A DNA stretch of 64,000 nt from Pseudooceanicola spongiae (GCF_014899185.1 NZ_CP045201.1:790501-854500); one strand, 5' to 3'. Shown: positions 51,756 through 61,769, numbered from the stretch's first letter. The notes: generated from the letters alone by a model not told the origin. Made by a program: numbers and translations.

Positions 51756-53516
51756 CTATTCCGGGAAACCCCGTAGCAGTTCAATCGCATCCCGGAGTTT
51801 TGCCATCGGCGATGCCTTTCTGTACACGCGCTCGTGGGTGTCTTTGCCCTCATGACCTACGAGGTCCCTGACGATGCCTTCGTCAACTTCGCAATTTTCG
51901 AGTGCGTTCTGAACGTAGTGGCGGAGACTGTGGAATGTGAGCTTCGCACCATCCAGCCCGAGTGTTTCATCGACAATGTCTCGCATTCTCCGGCCCACCT
52001 TTCTGCCGAGGTTGCCCTTTGATTGCTGAGATAGATCAGGGAAAAGATACCGCTTCTTGGAGGATCTTGCCTTGGCAACATGCTCCAAGAAGCCCAAATT
52101 TATCAGGCTGCTGTGAATCGGAACTAGGCGGACAGATGACAGATTTTTTACGCGGCGGATCTCAGAATCTTCTATTGAAAAGCACATAATGCCGTCGACA
52201 TCTATGATGTCGGAGGGGGCGAGGCCGGCAATCTCCTCACGTCGGGCGCCGGTGACAGCACCAATCAATGGGCACCAAAAAATACCGTTGCGATATATCT
52301 TCGGCCCCGATCGGGTTTGAAATCGCTCAGAGTACGAGCCTTTCCATACGGGCGAGTCGAATAGCGTCACCAGCTGCTCTTCACTGAAAGCGTCTCGCTT
52401 ATCGCGTGCCCGCACGGTTTCCTTCCGCTTTAGCTTTCCGGGATTGAGCCTCCGGTCCACAGCGATTCCTTCACCATCCGCCCACTCTGCGATCTGCCCC
52501 AGGTGTTCCAAGTGCCGGTTGATGGTCCCAACAGACAGTCCGACCTTCTCAGCAGGCAAGGTGGCTGCCTTCGCCATGATCTGCTCGCGCGATGCCGTGC
52601 TATCTTTTGGGCTTTTGCCCCAACTCTTCGGGATCTGATAGACTGCTGAGCGAAAACTGGTGACATGAGATTGCCGGATTTCACTTACCTTTTGAATACC
52701 GGTCAGGAGCGTGAAGAGGGATGCGAAGCTTTGATATTGCCGGAGGGTCTTTTCTTCTATGCCGTCCTCGCGCTTGATCGCATTCATTCTTTCAACGACC
52801 GCAGTGATCGACGGATCGAGGCCGGTGTCCTCTACTGGTGCGGGGTTCTCAGCCTTAGGCGAAGGCGGTTCTGACACCTCAAGGAAGGAAGTCACGTTTT
52901 TTGCCAGTGTGTCGGCAACCTCTTCGATCGCGTGCAAGGCGTCTGGGTGGCGCTCCCAAGCTGCACGTTTCCCGGAGATCCAGAGGTTGGCAATCTTGGC
53001 ATAATCGAGAGCAGCTATGGTGCCCTCATGACCAGTAAGGTCCCGGTAATCCCGGCAAATGATGCGCCGGCGCGCCTCACTGGCCAAATCGCGGCGGATC
53101 AGCTCCACGTTGGATTTTATCAAATCGTCAGAGATTGAATGCCCCGGATCATTCAGGGCGGTTTCAGCCACATGCTTCCAGGCAGCAGCCATTGCTGCAT
53201 CATGGCGCGCATCATCAGCCGGTGAGAGAGAATCAACACGCCTCAAGAGCTGGAGCTGCTCAATTTTCTCATGCTCAACCTGCACAACGCGTGACAACCA
53301 TTTGCGCGCGTCTTCAGCCGTCATCTCTTTGGCGTTGACCTGATCCATAATGCTATCGCTCTCCGCAGTGATCTTGCGAGACAGCATAACAGCAATCCTG
53401 AAATCAGTCGTCCTCAGGGAGAGCCGGATATGTGCGATTCTTGTGGATTGTCGATGAATTAGCCGCCGCCATTGATAGACGTTCCCTCGCTTTGTGAGGT
53501 GGGGCTGACCCTTCAT
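51756..53516 (-). CDS. Tyrosine recombinase (integrase) of the island
   Basis: 586 residues, longer than typical phage integrases because of an extended N-terminal half (DUF6538-like start QPHLTKRGNVYQWRRLIHRQ, then a long helical region). The catalytic domain has R in TGARREEIAGL, H-x2-R in FHSLRHYVQ, H in VGHEGKDTHE and Tyr in ERVYRKAS. It lies 123 bp from the 3' end of tRNA-Asn and reads away from it, with the arm-type repeats in the gap. Confidence 0.93.
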   Translation of the reverse strand: MKGQPHLTKRGNVYQWRRLIHRQSTRIAHIRLSLRTTDFRIAVMLSRKITAESDSIMDQVNAKEMTAEDARKWLSRVVQVEHEKIEQLQLLRRVDSLSPADDARHDAAMAAAWKHVAETALNDPGHSISDDLIKSNVELIRRDLASEARRRIICRDYRDLTGHEGTIAALDYAKIANLWISGKRAAWERHPDALHAIEEVADTLAKNVTSFLEVSEPPSPKAENPAPVEDTGLDPSITAVVERMNAIKREDGIEEKTLRQYQSFASLFTLLTGIQKVSEIRQSHVTSFRSAVYQIPKSWGKSPKDSTASREQIMAKAATLPAEKVGLSVGTINRHLEHLGQIAEWADGEGIAVDRRLNPGKLKRKETVRARDKRDAFSEEQLVTLFDSPVWKGSYSERFQTRSGPKIYRNGIFWCPLIGAVTGARREEIAGLAPSDIIDVDGIMCFSIEDSEIRRVKNLSSVRLVPIHSSLINLGFLEHVAKARSSKKRYLFPDLSQQSKGNLGRKVGRRMRDIVDETLGLDGAKLTFHSLRHYVQNALENCEVDEGIVRDLVGHEGKDTHERVYRKASPMAKLRDAIELLRGFPE

Positions 53517-53560
53517 CTTGTCGTCCGATCCTTGTCAGGTACGGACGGAATTGCGACTAA

Positions 53561-53584
53561 GGTATGTCACATACCTATGTCACA
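53561..53584 (+). repeat. Right recombinase-arm-type repeats and palindrome
   Basis: TATGTCACA at 53563-53571 and 53576-53584, period 13, matching the left-end pair. The first copy also sits in the palindrome GGTATGT-C-ACATACC (53561-53575), a possible operator of the integrase promoter. Confidence 0.6.
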
Positions 53585-53639
53585 CCTACGAAGCCACTAG
53601 GCTAACTTCGCAATGTTTCCAATACCTTAAGAGGGGTAT

Positions 53640-53714
53640 TGGCTCCGGCGGTAGGGATCGAACCTACGACCAATTGATTAACAGTCAACTGCTCTACCGC
53701 TGAGCTACGCCGGA
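53640..53714 (-). tRNA. tRNA-Asn (GTT)
   Basis: 75 bases on the minus strand, including an encoded CCA. Acceptor stem TCCGGCG/CGCCGGA, D-arm GCTCAGCGGTAGAGC, anticodon loop CTGTTAA (GTT), T-arm GTAGGTTCGATCCCTAC. Its 3' end (53642-53657) is duplicated at 24142-24157 and serves as the island's attachment site. Confidence 0.97.
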
Positions 53715-53817
53715 ACATGCGGGCCTTATAGTAATCGGATTCTGTGGCCGCAAGAGACTTTTTGCCTGCGAAGAGATATTTTTTGGACCCAAGCATTTCC
53801 TCTGCTGATGGGCCTGC

Positions 53818-54753
53818 TCAAAACTCCAACAAACGTTGGAAAATTGCCTCTGCATGGAGGGGGCCAACTGGGGCGACCTTCTTTTTCCCCGTCAGGTCAA
53901 TGAGATGCGCAAGAACATTTCGGGTCGCCGCGGGAAGAAGATGAGAGGGGGTATCGTTGTAAATGAGCGCAGCGAGCTGCTCGGCAGTAGCGCTTTGAGT
54001 CGTCAGTGCGTCGAGCAGGGACGCCTCACGCGCATTCCTGTGGGCGATCAGCCAAGCCAGGCGGTCTTGTGGATCTGTCACTGCAGGACCGTGGCCTGGA
54101 AGGAAAACGTCAGTCTTCATTGACTTCAGTTTCTCGCAGGAGCTCATGAAGTCCGTCAGGTCGCCGTCGGGCGGGGAGACGAGCGAAGAAGACCATCCCA
54201 TCACAAGGTCACCGGTGAAAATAATGCCATTCAGATCAAAGCACAGATGGTTGCCAAAGTGCCCAGGCGTCCAAAGCGCCCGCATCTGCCATCTATCCCC
54301 GCTCAGGAGAGCACCATCCGGAACGACATGATCGGGGATGAAGTGCAGGTCCGTTCCCTCGCCGCCCCCCAAATCTGACACTGCGGCAAGCTGCTGCATG
54401 ATCTCTGAGCGCCCGGAATGCGCGTCTCCATAAGCAAAAACCGGGGCACCTGTAATCTCGGAGAGAGGGCGGGCCAGGGGCGAGTGATCCAGATGCGCGT
54501 GCGTGACAAGAATATGCGTGATCCTCTGCTGCGGCCGAATGGCTTGCAGAATGGCCTCCAAATGCGCCGGATTATCCGGGCCTGGATCGATCACTGCCAA
54601 TCCGCCTTGTCCCACCAGGTATGTATTGGTGCCCGGGCCGGTAAAGGGAGAGGGGTTTGGCGCCAGCAAACGGCGCACGTCTGGCGCAACGTCGACAGGG
54701 GTTCCCGGGCGCCCCAAGCCCATAGCGGCGGATAAGGTGTCGGTTGGCTGCAT
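53818..54753 (-). CDS. MBL-fold hydrolase, LACTB2-like
   Basis: 311 residues. Metallo-beta-lactamase fold with the metal motif HAHLDH, a histidine in TPGHFGNH, the aspartate in IFTGDLVMGW and a final histidine in LPGHGPAV. The C-terminal winged-helix-like region (SATAEQLAALIYNDTPSHLL, then TRNVLAHLIDL) is typical of LACTB2-type ribonuclease/hydrolases. Divergent from the sensor kinase gene, 39 bp apart. Confidence 0.9.
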   Translation of the reverse strand: MQPTDTLSAAMGLGRPGTPVDVAPDVRRLLAPNPSPFTGPGTNTYLVGQGGLAVIDPGPDNPAHLEAILQAIRPQQRITHILVTHAHLDHSPLARPLSEITGAPVFAYGDAHSGRSEIMQQLAAVSDLGGGEGTDLHFIPDHVVPDGALLSGDRWQMRALWTPGHFGNHLCFDLNGIIFTGDLVMGWSSSLVSPPDGDLTDFMSSCEKLKSMKTDVFLPGHGPAVTDPQDRLAWLIAHRNAREASLLDALTTQSATAEQLAALIYNDTPSHLLPAATRNVLAHLIDLTGKKKVAPVGPLHAEAIFQRLLEF

Positions 54754-54792
54754 GGCGCTTTTCTCCTGTCGCGGACAGGCTTAGGTTAACGC

Positions 54793-56088
54793 ATGTTCTT
54801 TAGTTGGCTCAAACAATATGTCCCTCGGGGACTTTACGGTCGGGCAGCGCTGATTCTCGTGCTGCCGGTCGTCACATTGCAACTTGTCGTCTCGGTCGTC
54901 TTCATTCAGCGGCATTTCGAAGGCGTCACCGTTCAGATGACCGACAGCATAAGCCGTGACGTGCGCCTTATACTGAACGATCCCGAAGGCGGCGGCCGTC
55001 CCGAGATGGCTGGCATTCTCGGAATAGGTATCCAGACGGTGCCCGTCGGCTCGGTTCCGACTGCGGATAATGCGCGGTGGTATGATTTGTCCGGCCGGGT
55101 CGTGATCCGAACCCTTCACAGCGTGGTGCCCGAGATCGACGCCGTGGTCTTGCCGGATGACCATGTCGTTCACGCGTATATCGTGCGAGGGCCCGAGGCG
55201 CTGCTGCTGAGCTTTCAACGCGCCCGGGTCTCGGCCTCGAACCCGCATCAATTGCTGGTGAACATGTTGGTTTTCGGCGTTCTGATGACGCTGATTTCCT
55301 TCATCTATCTGCGCAACCAGCTGCGCCCGATCACCCGGCTGGCCAAGGCGGCTGAGGCATTCGGCAAGGGGCGGCACATCCCCTACCGGCCTGGTGGGGC
55401 AGTTGAGGTCCGCGCCGCAGGCAATGCTTTTCTGGAGATGCGCGGCCGCATCGAACGCCAGATCGAACAACGCACTCTGATGCTCTCTGGTGTCAGCCAT
55501 GATCTGCGCACACCGCTGACGCGGATGCGTCTGGCGCTGTCGATGCTCGAGGACGAGGACCGCATCGGGCTGGAGCGCGACGTTGACGACATGCAGAGGA
55601 TGTTGGACGAGTTCCTGTCCTTTGCGCGCGGCACGGCAGAGGAACTTGCGCAGGACGTCGATCCCATCGAGCTTGTGCGTGTAATTGTCAGTGACGCGCA
55701 GCGGGGTGGACAGAATGTGACGCTGGTTCACGCTGTCGGGGCCGGACAGATGCCATTGCGTCCGCAGGCGGTACGCCGCGCGGTTGATAATCTGATCGGA
55801 AATGCTGTCCGCTACGGCTCACGCGCAGAGGTTCATATTGATCTGACGCCGCGCAGCCTGCGCATTCGTGTGGAGGATGATGGCCCCGGCATTCCCGCGT
55901 CGCGACGTGAGGAGGCTGCCCGCCCCTTTACGCGTCTGGAACCGGCGCGCAATCAGAACAAGGGAACTGGTGTGGGGCTAGGGCTTTCAATCGCCACAGA
56001 CATAGCGCGCGCCCACGGTGGTGTGTTGCGATTGACCCAGAGCGAGACCCTCGGAGGACTTCGGGCAGACATCGTTATCGCCCGCTGA
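54793..56088 (+). CDS. EnvZ-like sensor histidine kinase
   Basis: 431 residues. Two membrane helices (about 18-38 and 155-175) flank a periplasmic region of about 120 residues. A HAMP linker follows (LRPITRLAKAAEAFGKGR), then the DHp with the phospho-His in SGVSHDLRTPLTRMR. The ATPase domain has N (DNLIGNAVRYG), DDGPGIP and GTGVGLGLSIA. The overall order matches EnvZ. No response regulator gene is adjacent within the window. Confidence 0.93.
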   Translation: MFFSWLKQYVPRGLYGRAALILVLPVVTLQLVVSVVFIQRHFEGVTVQMTDSISRDVRLILNDPEGGGRPEMAGILGIGIQTVPVGSVPTADNARWYDLSGRVVIRTLHSVVPEIDAVVLPDDHVVHAYIVRGPEALLLSFQRARVSASNPHQLLVNMLVFGVLMTLISFIYLRNQLRPITRLAKAAEAFGKGRHIPYRPGGAVEVRAAGNAFLEMRGRIERQIEQRTLMLSGVSHDLRTPLTRMRLALSMLEDEDRIGLERDVDDMQRMLDEFLSFARGTAEELAQDVDPIELVRVIVSDAQRGGQNVTLVHAVGAGQMPLRPQAVRRAVDNLIGNAVRYGSRAEVHIDLTPRSLRIRVEDDGPGIPASRREEAARPFTRLEPARNQNKGTGVGLGLSIATDIARAHGGVLRLTQSETLGGLRADIVIAR

Positions 56089-56442
56089 AATGGCGCAATT
56101 GATACGGGAAACTCTCGCCTGAGCGCGCGGCCTGCCAACAACACCGAAGATATGAGTCAGGCTTGGATGGGGGCGATGCCAAGCGCGCGACTTTTATAAG
56201 CAGGACAGGCTGGGTCGTTTCCTGACCTTGGCAATTCGTTTGAATTTCGATCTGGTGGCGGTGGCCCAGGTCGGGATACCGAACGCGGCGCCAGAGCGAC
56301 TAAATTAGGCGAAATCCAATCTCTGCGACGATTTCTCGAACAAGGGCGTGCCGGAAATCTTCAGGTGGGAACAAAAGCGGAAACTGAGGCTTTTGTCCAT
56401 GCGGGGCGGCTGGCGCCACGGGACCATCAAAAAGGTAGGCGC
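56089..56442. other. Gap upstream of the phasin-like gene
   Basis: About 0.35 kb without a recognisable gene; presumably contains the promoter of the next gene. Confidence 0.4.
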
Positions 56443-56772
56443 ATGTATAATTCTGTCTTTCAGTCGGCGATGCAGTGGCAAGCTGCGGCGATGAGCGCAA
56501 TGAAAATGAGTATGTCAGCTGCAGCGGTTATTCAGGTGCGCACGATGCAGATGTCACTCGGGACGATGAAGCCCGCCGAGGCTATACGCATGGTGCTTGA
56601 AAAGCCGTCTGTTCTTATGCGTGCCGTTGAACTGTCGGCGCGCGCTCTTGGTGAGAACAAGGGGCTGGCGGCGGCGACTATCGCCGGCATTGCCCCCATC
56701 CAGCAAGCAACGCAAGCTAATGCCAAGCGGTTAAGTGCCAAGGTTACCTCGACTTCAAAGCGGAAAGGCTGA
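56443..56772 (+). CDS. Small alanine/methionine-rich phasin-like protein
   Basis: 109 residues, starting MYNSVFQSAMQWQAAAMSAM, with an amphipathic helical pattern and a basic C-terminus (STSKRKG). Rhodobacterial genomes carry similar short proteins, sometimes labelled phasin-like or 'antifreeze'. The function is not established. ATG 56443; weak ribosome-binding site. Confidence 0.6.
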   Translation: MYNSVFQSAMQWQAAAMSAMKMSMSAAAVIQVRTMQMSLGTMKPAEAIRMVLEKPSVLMRAVELSARALGENKGLAAATIAGIAPIQQATQANAKRLSAKVTSTSKRKG

Positions 56773-57568
56773 GAAAATGTCATTCGCGCAGGGATAGTAT
56801 AGCCATCATGTTATTTGTGGCATGAATTGTTGGACTTGAAGAGATAAAATTTCCGTCGCGTCCGGCTCTACATATTGAAATATGAATCCGCCAATTGCCC
56901 TAATCGTTCATTGACATTTTCTGCAACGTTGGGTGTTGGCGGTCTCTGGCTCGCCATGATATCGCGTTGCGCCGTTCTTCTATGGTATTAATGGCCGAGC
57001 GAAGCAATATTCAGCGCTGATGTGAGTAATCGACGCGTCTTGACTGACTATGCCTTTGGTACGCCGTTCCAAGATCCCATTGCTACATAGCTGATGTGGC
57101 TGGGGTCATCCCGCCTTCCTCCATTGGTCCGAATCCAATTGAGGTGGACTGAAGTGCGCCGGGCGAGGGGCGTCAGCGTGCATATGCTGTATTAGCCAAA
57201 ATTTTTTGCTAGAGCGCGGAAGGCGGCGCAAACGGTGTCGACGATCGAAGTTAACGGCATGGGGGCAAGTATTGAAGCCTTTTCTGTCGGCCATTCTACC
57301 AACCGAGCTCGAAGCCTTCTTCGTCGCAACGGTGCGAACTTAGCCGAGCGGTGGTTAATGGATGGCTGTTGATCATTGATTAAGATGGTCGGACGGGCGT
57401 CTATATTGCCCATGGTTATCCAAAGGGCTGGTGCAAATCGGCAAACTAAAACTACGTCAGGGGAGCATGGATTTGTGGCAGAGCACCCGTCAACGCGGCA
57501 GTCGCATCGAAACTCACCGGTGAGACGGCATTTTCCATCCCACCGGTGCTCTAACCGGCGGCTCTAAC
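56773..57568. other. Gene-free stretch before the degenerate IS
   Basis: About 0.8 kb. No supported gene, RNA or clear repeat; short frames only. Confidence 0.45.
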
Positions 57569-58450
57569 AGGCTGCTGAAGAAGTCGGGCTCGAAGGACGC
57601 TGTTCCTGCCGCCATGATTTAAAGGCGGCTCTCTACGGCATCGGCGGCAGACTCCGGGTCTGGATCGCCGTTTCCGTCATGCCGCCAAGAGTTTCGGCAG
57701 CCTTGCGAGGTTGCAGGCCGCCATGGTCATCGTGAACTGCGCCCGGACCCTGTCGAGGCCGCGGTGAACCGTCTGAGCCATGCCGCCCACGCTCTTGATC
57801 CAGCCGAAGGACTCCTCGATCTTCTTTCTGCACCTTTGGGACAAGGCGTAGCCGGGATGCTAGGTGGTCCGCCCGTCGATGGCGGAATGTCGGGCCTTCT
57901 TCGCGACATGTGGTGTCACGATCATTCGCCTGAGGGCGGCGACAAAGTCGGCGCTGTCATATCCCTTGTCGGCCCCGAGCGTCAGGCGCCGAGTCGAGCC
58001 CGGTGAGTGGCTATTGATCATCTTGAGCGCCGCCTTGCGCTCGCCATGGCCGTCGGCGTGGGTCAGGTCCGCCTGTACGACCAGGCCGTTGCGGCTCTCT
58101 ATCAGCGTATGGCCCATGAAGCACAGCATCGCCGCGGCGCCTTCTCGTGGAGACGGGCATCGGGGTCCGTCACCGACGCATGGGTCGTGTTCGAGCACTT
58201 CTCGCCTCGGAAGTTCACTTCGGCGTTGCGCGTCTGACGGGGCTTGTTGGGCATCGGCTGGGTCTCGGTCTGCTGGTCGGTGTCGCGGGGACTCTTGGGT
58301 TGGTGGCGGCGGGCCGTCGGGATGGTCGTCGTAATCGGGCGGCGGGCTGTCCTTCGGCTGAAAACGCTTCGTGGAGGCCCACGCCTTCACCAGGGTGCCG
58401 TCGACCGAAAAGTGCTCGTCCGATAGAAGCGGCTTGACCTCAGGGCCTCA
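57569..58450 (-). pseudogene. Degenerate IS5-type transposase and IS remnant
   Basis: On the minus strand the transposase reads in broken pieces: LLSDEHFSVDGTLVKAWAST, then LCFMGHTLIESRNGLVVQAD, LGADKGYDSADFVAALRR and IEESFGWIKSVGGMA, ending LARLPKLLAA at 57677. The pieces fall in different frames, so it is frameshifted and truncated at its 5' side. The IS end CAGGCTGCTGAAGAAGTCG is at 57569. The matching left end was not found, so the element is incomplete. Confidence 0.8.
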
Positions 58451-58754
58451 CAAGACACCGTGCCGTTGAACACGCGGGGCCAGGCATGAAGCGCGCCACA
58501 GACACCAATCAGCCGGTGATCCAACATATAAGCAGCGCCGTGAGCATGCCTGTCAGCGACATCTACCGGCTCTGCGCGCGGCCTTGACCGTTGCGCCGGA
58601 TTGCGCGGGATGCTGGCGGAATAAGGCAGTGTCGACGCGGCCCACGACGCCGAGATCCAGCCCATGGCGCAGGTGGCCCGCAATGCGCGGACCTGAACAC
58701 TCATCTCAACACATCCCGGCCGCTGCAGATCGGCCCGTGACCATGGAGGCGCGT

Positions 58755-59100
58755 ATGCATTACGCAGACGACGACACAGAGCTGATTTCAGAGACATGGT
58801 GTTATCCGCTGCAGTGGGGCGACACACTGTCAAACCACGACTGGATACCGCTCTATATCAACCGGCTGCTGACCTCGGATTTCATCGCCTATTCGGTGGC
58901 CGAGGGCCGGCGCGCCGATATCGCCACCGCGTTAATCCTTTGGTCGGAGAGCTTCAAGCAGGGCCCGGCAGGCACGCTGCCCGATGACCATGTCCAACTT
59001 GCGCAGATCGCGCGGTTCCGTTCCGACATCGAGGGCTGGAACGCGGCGCGCGATGGCGTGTTGCACGGCTGGCAGGCAAAGCAGATCGACGGCGAAAGCA
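58755..59100 (+). pseudogene. DUF1376 phage replication protein, N-terminal fragment
   Basis: The reading frame from ATG 58755 (after GGAGGCGCGT) encodes the DUF1376 start HDWIPLYINRLLTSDFIAYS, then LPDDHVQLAQIARF. Similarity ends near 59100, where the sequence shifts into an S49 protease fragment in another frame. Such DUF1376 proteins belong to phage replication modules. Confidence 0.7.
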
Positions 59101-59130
59101 ACCGATCCCGCACGTGGACCCAGCGGGTGC

Positions 59131-59637
59131 GCTGGCGCGGCGTCGGCGAGTGCCGGCTATTGGCTGGCCAGTCAGGCGCGTGAGATCACGGTCGCACCCG
59201 GCGCGTCGCTCGGCAGCATCGGGGCGGGTGTGATGACGGGCGCCCATATGCAGCCGGGGCAAAGGTCGGGGATCCAGCTCTATGACTTCATCTCGCCGCA
59301 CGCCCGTGCCAAGTGGCCCGACCCCTCGACGGAAGAGGGCCGCACCGAGATCCTGCGCAGTCTGGGCGAGGCCGAGGCACGGTTCCATGTCGCGGCAGCG
59401 GCGGGCCGGGGCATGACACTAGACGATCTGCGCAGCCGCGCCATCGTGACGGAGGGTGTGAGAGACGGCGGCGCATTGTTCGACGGTGCCGAGGCGGTGA
59501 AGCGCGGGCTTGCCGATCGCGAGGAAAGTCGCATGGCGTTTTATACGCGTATCCTCGGGACATATGCCCCCGCGGCGCGCAAGACGGCGGGGCGCTGTGC
59601 ACTGGCGCGGGCTGCAGTGGCGGGCGCGGTGTTCTAG
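59131..59637 (+). pseudogene. Prophage S49 (capsid-assembly) protease fragment
   Basis: Begins abruptly in the protease core at SASAGYWLASQAREITVAPG, which includes the Ser nucleophile region, and continues through FHVAAAAGRGMTLDDL and GALFDGAEAVKRGLADREES. The N-terminal half is missing, replaced by the DUF1376 fragment, so a deletion joined two distant phage genes. The TAG stop at 59635-59637 is formed by the TA target site plus the first G of the IS5 element, so the C-terminus is cut too. Confidence 0.78.
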
Positions 59638-60469
59638 GGTCAGGATGCATTGATTTTAGCCTAGCGGTCTGTTTCATGGAGCCCCAAACGGAGGGGTCAC
59701 ATGAGCGATCTATACTGGCTGAACGACGAACAGATGGCCAAGCTGGAGCCCTTCTTCCCGAAGTCCCACGGCAATCCGCGTGTTGACGACAGGCGTGTTC
59801 TGAGCGGTATAATATTCATAAATCGCAATGGATTACGGTGGCGGGATGCCCCTGAGGCCTACGGCCCTCACAAGACCCTCTGCAGTCGATGGAAGCGGTG
59901 GAGCGAGAAGGGCATCTTCGCTCAGATGCTGCTGGAACTGGCCGATCGGGGCGGTACGACCGATACGCTGATGATCGATGCAACCCATCTCAAGACGCAC
60001 CGGACGGCCTCCAGTCTGGGGCTGAAAAAGGGGGGGCGCGGCCGCCTGATTGGCCGCACCAAGGGTGGAATGAATTCCAAGCTGCACACCGTCACGGATG
60101 CCCAGGGTCGTCCCCTGCGGATGTTCCTGACGGCGGGCCAGCGTAGTGATTACATCGGCGCACGGGCGCTTCTGGACGGTCTGCCGCCTGCCAGACACAT
60201 GCTGGCGGACCGGGGCTATGATGCAGACTGGTATCGCGAAGCGCTTGAAAACATGGGTATCACGCCATGCATACCGGCAAGGAAGGGCCGCAAGGTTCAG
60301 ATCCGACACGACGAAGTTCGCTATCGCAAACGCCACAAGATCGAGAACAGTTTTGCCAGGCTCAAGGACTGGCGCCGTGTTGCGACCCGCTACGACAGAT
60401 GCCCGAAGGTCTTCCTCTCCGCATGCGCATTGCCCGCCGTCGTTATGTTCTGGTTATGAATCCTGACCC
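59637..60469 (+). mobile_element. IS5-family (IS427-type) insertion sequence, complete
   Basis: 833 bp with inverted ends GGGTCAGGATGCATTGAT and, at the right, ATGAATCCTGACCC, flanked by a TA target duplication (59635-59636 and 60470-60471). Carries one transposase gene. It interrupts the S49 protease remnant. Confidence 0.88.
59701..60459 (+). CDS. IS5-family transposase, single frame
   Basis: 252 residues. DUF4096-type start (LNDEQMAKLEPFFPKSHG) and DDE residues in LMIDATHLKTHR, LADRGYDADW and RHKIENSFARLKDWRRVATR (Y-x2-R-x3-E-x6-K-like). Intact, so the element may still be active. Only one frame is used, unlike the split IS427 relatives. Confidence 0.92.
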   Translation: MSDLYWLNDEQMAKLEPFFPKSHGNPRVDDRRVLSGIIFINRNGLRWRDAPEAYGPHKTLCSRWKRWSEKGIFAQMLLELADRGGTTDTLMIDATHLKTHRTASSLGLKKGGRGRLIGRTKGGMNSKLHTVTDAQGRPLRMFLTAGQRSDYIGARALLDGLPPARHMLADRGYDADWYREALENMGITPCIPARKGRKVQIRHDEVRYRKRHKIENSFARLKDWRRVATRYDRCPKVFLSACALPAVVMFWL

Positions 60470-60647
60470 TAATTCATAACATTGCCCGCCGGTTGCTTCA
60501 CCACAACCTCTGGCGACGGTATCTTTCGACGTTCATTAAATAGCAGTTCGATGCTGGACAAAGTGTATGCAACGATTAGAAGAAATATGAAAACCCTGCA
60601 CTAACCATTCTATTCAACAGCAGGCCACATAAAGACATCAGTTATAG

Positions 60648-61769
60648 ATGAATGAAATTACCTCAACCAACCGTCTAACATATCTCGAAACTGCGCGTGG
60701 TATCGCGTCAGTGATTGTCGTTTTTCACCATTTTCTGCTCGGTTTTTTTCCGCTGCTTAAAACATCTGTAACGCAGGGTGGGTTGGCAGGGACGCCACTC
60801 TATGTGCTCGTAAATGGTCTTGGAGCAGTTGCGTTTTTCTTCGTGCTCTCGGGCTTTGTGCTAACGCGAAAGTTTTATCAGAAGTTCTTGATCCAGGACC
60901 TCGCGGCGTCATTACTGAAGCGATTACCGCGCCTGATGCTTCCAGCTGCACTAAGCGTGATGATTGGCGCCGCAATTGTAATTTACTATCCCGAGGCGCA
61001 CGGTGCGGCCGCCCAGCTTACAGGTTCGGACTGGCTTGCAGCTTTCGCATACGCCGGATTTCCTAAGGACTTCATTCCGAGTTTCTCGGACGCAGCGGCA
61101 AATTCTCTTCTAGTCTTTCTTCGGCCGGGCCATGCATACTACAATTCTAATCTCTGGACGATGGTTTACGAGTTCTACGGTAGCTTGATAGTCTTCGCGA
61201 TCGTGGCGATAAGTGTCGCGCTATTTTTTAGCAAACATTCCAGTGTCATCCTGATCCACATATTTCTTGCCGTGCTTTTTCTTGTGTTGCCTCTGATGAT
61301 GTACGTGCCCTTCGTGATTGGTTCGCTGCTCGCCTTTCTTCACAGCAAGCGATCCATGCTGTTTAAGCTCCGTCCTTGGTCGGTAGCCGTGCTGGTTCTC
61401 ACTATGCTCGCGGGCTATTCATTCGACAGCTGGTACGCAATCATCATCGCCTCCACTGCGACGATGATTTTACTTCTTGGCATCACCTCTCTGGAGAAGA
61501 AGTTAAGCGGCCCTTTTGGACTATTCCTTGGGCGATTGTCTTTCCCTCTCTACCTCGTTCACGTGCTGGTAATCCTTAGCGTGACCAGTGCAGCTTATAC
61601 CGTTCTTACAGTACAAGGGGTGCCACTCTGGGGAGTGCTGATGCTTTGTCTCGCACTAACGTGGGCAGTGTCTCTGCTTGCAGCGCTGCCATTCATGGCG
61701 CTTGAGAGCTTCTGGGTTACAGCGCTAAACCGCTGGTCACGTGCATTGGTTCGCCAATTCGTGAGATAG
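60648..61769 (+). CDS. Membrane acyltransferase (acyltransferase 3/OafA family)
   Basis: 373 residues with about ten helices. The family start YLETARGIASVIVVFHHFLL carries the conserved R and catalytic HH, and the FFFVLSGFVLTRKFYQ motif follows helix 2. It O-acetylates or acylates extracellular polysaccharide, LPS or peptidoglycan in the membrane. GC content is lower than that of neighbours, suggesting transfer. It sits between two remnants of a prophage, where O-antigen-modifying cargo (seroconversion) genes are known in other phages. Confidence 0.9.
   Translation: MNEITSTNRLTYLETARGIASVIVVFHHFLLGFFPLLKTSVTQGGLAGTPLYVLVNGLGAVAFFFVLSGFVLTRKFYQKFLIQDLAASLLKRLPRLMLPAALSVMIGAAIVIYYPEAHGAAAQLTGSDWLAAFAYAGFPKDFIPSFSDAAANSLLVFLRPGHAYYNSNLWTMVYEFYGSLIVFAIVAISVALFFSKHSSVILIHIFLAVLFLVLPLMMYVPFVIGSLLAFLHSKRSMLFKLRPWSVAVLVLTMLAGYSFDSWYAIIIASTATMILLLGITSLEKKLSGPFGLFLGRLSFPLYLVHVLVILSVTSAAYTVLTVQGVPLWGVLMLCLALTWAVSLLAALPFMALESFWVTALNRWSRALVRQFVR

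Noticed and set aside
54781..55731. 316-codon minus-strand frame
   Set aside because: Antisense to the EnvZ-like kinase gene.
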